From Ichthyobacteriaceae bacterium (lineage in GTDB: Bacteria; Bacteroidota; Bacteroidia; Flavobacteriales; JADGDT01): a stretch of 35,401 bases of DNA. The stretch's first letter is position 1; the number at the start of each line of letters is the position of its first letter. The stretch is from contig JADGDT010000025.1 of assembly GCA_016744755.1 (NCBI GenBank), positions 1 to 35,401 of the forward strand. Direction: 5' to 3'. Positions 33,948 through 35,401 of this stretch are shown one piece after another. The position numbers and the translations under genes were made by a program. Under the pieces are notes generated by a model. The model did no database searches. It was not told the DNA's origin and saw only the letters and a list, made by a program, of their open reading frames with translations.

Positions 33948-33996
33948 TTCAATGTTCAATGTTCAATGTTCAATTATCAATGTTCAATTGTTCATT
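33948..33996. repeat. TTCAATG heptamer tandem repeat
   Basis: Between dgt and the small membrane protein gene: three or four exact TTCAATG units followed by degenerate ones (TTCAATT, ATCAATG, TTCAATT, GTTCATT). It is non-coding and prone to slippage. Confidence 0.75.
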
Positions 33997-34024
33997 CCAA
34001 ATTGCTAATTCTTAATTTACAAAA

Positions 34025-35392
34025 TTACTCAGGCAGCTCAATACCTTTAAGTTTTTTAAATAACGATATGGCATACGAATCTGTCATCGACGAAACATAG
34101 GCGCAAATATTAAGTACTCTTTTGTATAGGCTTTCGTTTGGCTGACGGTTATCTCCAATATATTCAGTGGGTAATAAATCTAAAATTAATCTATCGTAGC
34201 TAGTTGGGGTATTGTCGTACAGATTATTTACCGCATTAATATATACATCCATCAATCCATCTAAAACAACAAAACCTGCGGCTTCTATCTCTAGAACTTT
34301 TCGGCTTTTATAAACTCTCTCCATTGTGGTTTTCTTGATGTCTTCAACAGCCGCTTTATACTTACTTATATCTATCAACGATTTTGTAAATGTTCCACTA
34401 AGGATAGATTCTTCGTTCTGAAGAAATATATTATAAATATCGTTTACTAGCTCACCAATTGCCAAAGCTCTTAAATAGCTATACCTATCGGTATCTAGCT
34501 TCATCTGAAAATATTTCTCCTTTATAAGCTTGTCCTTAACAATAGGGATAAGATATTCCAAGGCATATTCTTCGGGAATTAAACCTAGGTTTAAACCATC
34601 TTCGAAATCAATAATTGAATAACAAATATCATCAGCTGCCTCTACCAAAAAAGCTAAAGGATGTCTTACCCAATTGCTGTGATTATTGTCTCTAAATCGC
34701 ATTAATTTTAAATCTTTTGCAACTTCATCGAAAGACTCTTTTCCTGTTTGAAAGAAACCATATTTCTTTTCAATCACAGACATTGGAGTATCGTATTTTG
34801 GCAATGATTCTTTTGGGTATTTAGTAAAAGCTCCCAAAGTTGCATACGAAAGCCTTATCCCCCCTTCTACTCCTTGATTGGAATTTGTAAGTAATCTAAA
34901 TCCATTTGCGTTACCCTCAAAATTAGTTAAGTCCATCCATTCTTCGGCACTAAGATCAACCTGAAACTTTCTACCGTTTCCTGTTTTGAAATACTCACCT
35001 ATAGCTTTTTCTCCCGAATGACCAAACGGCGGATTACCTATATCGTGTGCTAAACAAGCTGCAGCTACAATTGCTCCAAAGTCAGAAGAATTATAACCAT
35101 GTATATTTTTTAATTGAGGATGACGTTTTATTATTTCGGCACCTGCTGTTCTACCCAAAGATCTTCCCACACTAGAAACTTCTAACGAATGTGTTAATCG
35201 TGTATGTGCAAAACCACTTTTAGAAAGAGGGATGACCTGTGTTTTATCTTGAAGATTTCTGAATGGTGTTGAAAAAATTAATCTGTCGTAATCAACATCA
35301 AAACCCGAACGAGTTTCATCTTGTTCTATTCTCAATCTTTTATTTACATCACCGTGTCTTTTCAACGATAATAAATCTTCCCATTTCATCAT
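34025..35392 (-). CDS. dgt: Deoxyguanosinetriphosphate triphosphohydrolase (dNTPase)
   Basis: A 455-residue HD-domain enzyme cleaving dGTP (and in relatives other dNTPs) to nucleoside and triphosphate. The HD metal site is built from His68 (HTRLTHSLEV), the HD pair at 116-117 (AHDIGNPPFGHSGE) and a later Asp in the CYSIIDFEDG segment. The N-terminal RSGFDVDYDRLIFSTPFRNLQ is typical for the family. Length agrees with Bacteroidota type members. Two adjacent Met codons start it (35392 and 35389). The start lies 9 bases from the window end, so its promoter is outside. Confidence 0.94.
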   Translation of the reverse strand: MMKWEDLLSLKRHGDVNKRLRIEQDETRSGFDVDYDRLIFSTPFRNLQDKTQVIPLSKSGFAHTRLTHSLEVSSVGRSLGRTAGAEIIKRHPQLKNIHGYNSSDFGAIVAAACLAHDIGNPPFGHSGEKAIGEYFKTGNGRKFQVDLSAEEWMDLTNFEGNANGFRLLTNSNQGVEGGIRLSYATLGAFTKYPKESLPKYDTPMSVIEKKYGFFQTGKESFDEVAKDLKLMRFRDNNHSNWVRHPLAFLVEAADDICYSIIDFEDGLNLGLIPEEYALEYLIPIVKDKLIKEKYFQMKLDTDRYSYLRALAIGELVNDIYNIFLQNEESILSGTFTKSLIDISKYKAAVEDIKKTTMERVYKSRKVLEIEAAGFVVLDGLMDVYINAVNNLYDNTPTSYDRLILDLLPTEYIGDNRQPNESLYKRVLNICAYVSSMTDSYAISLFKKLKGIELPE

Positions 35393-35401
35393 ATCTCAAT
35401 T

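Overview
The window is AT-rich DNA from a Bacteroidota bacterium, probably Flavobacteriia or a close relative. Three things point there: promoters of the TTTG-N19-TAnnTTTG type (8609-8639 on + and 5362-5392 on -), A/T-rich leaders with few Shine-Dalgarno sequences, and Bacteroidota-like RimP, NusA, IF2 and MutS2 proteins. I saw no rRNA, tRNA or CRISPR array.

Region 1 (1-8.2 kb) is part of an integrated phage-like or satellite-like element that continues off the left edge. A leftward operon encodes a TOPRIM-SF3 primase-helicase, a shortened second copy of its helicase domain, a small P-loop ATPase and several small unknown proteins. It is driven by a strong promoter at 5362-5392 with an 11-bp inverted repeat on its start site. 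A small CI/Cro-like repressor (5430-5771) diverges from it. Behind the repressor lie three unrecognised genes (5819-8000), the last two overlapping and pairing a soluble protein with a four-helix membrane protein. This is a typical position for cargo or defence genes. The primase-helicase frame is broken at an A8 tract, and the second helicase copy has lost its Walker B glutamate.

Region 2 (8.4-23.3 kb) is mostly core genome: rimP-nusA-infB with a promoter, palindrome and leader hairpin; an ABC exporter; a nitronate monooxygenase-like flavoprotein; mnmH and selD (selenium use for tRNA 2-selenouridine); three tandem cold-shock genes; mutS2 without an Smr domain; and an FmdE-like protein. Intergenic spaces hold dispersed repeats containing hairpins.

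Region 3 (23.6-30.4 kb) is a restriction-modification island read leftward: a small HTH regulator, a methyltransferase-like subunit, and a 1315-residue protein joining a GIY-YIG-like nuclease, an SF2 helicase, a gamma-class N6-adenine methyltransferase and a target recognition domain. Directly downstream is a promoterless second C-terminus with a different recognition domain, bounded by 321 identical bases on one side and a near-identical 3' end on the other. This looks like a silent specificity cassette and is the strongest finding in the window.

Region 4 (30.5-35.4 kb) carries an unrecognised gene, an unusual HTH-membrane-amidase fusion, a DUF2461 protein, a small membrane protein and a dGTPase.
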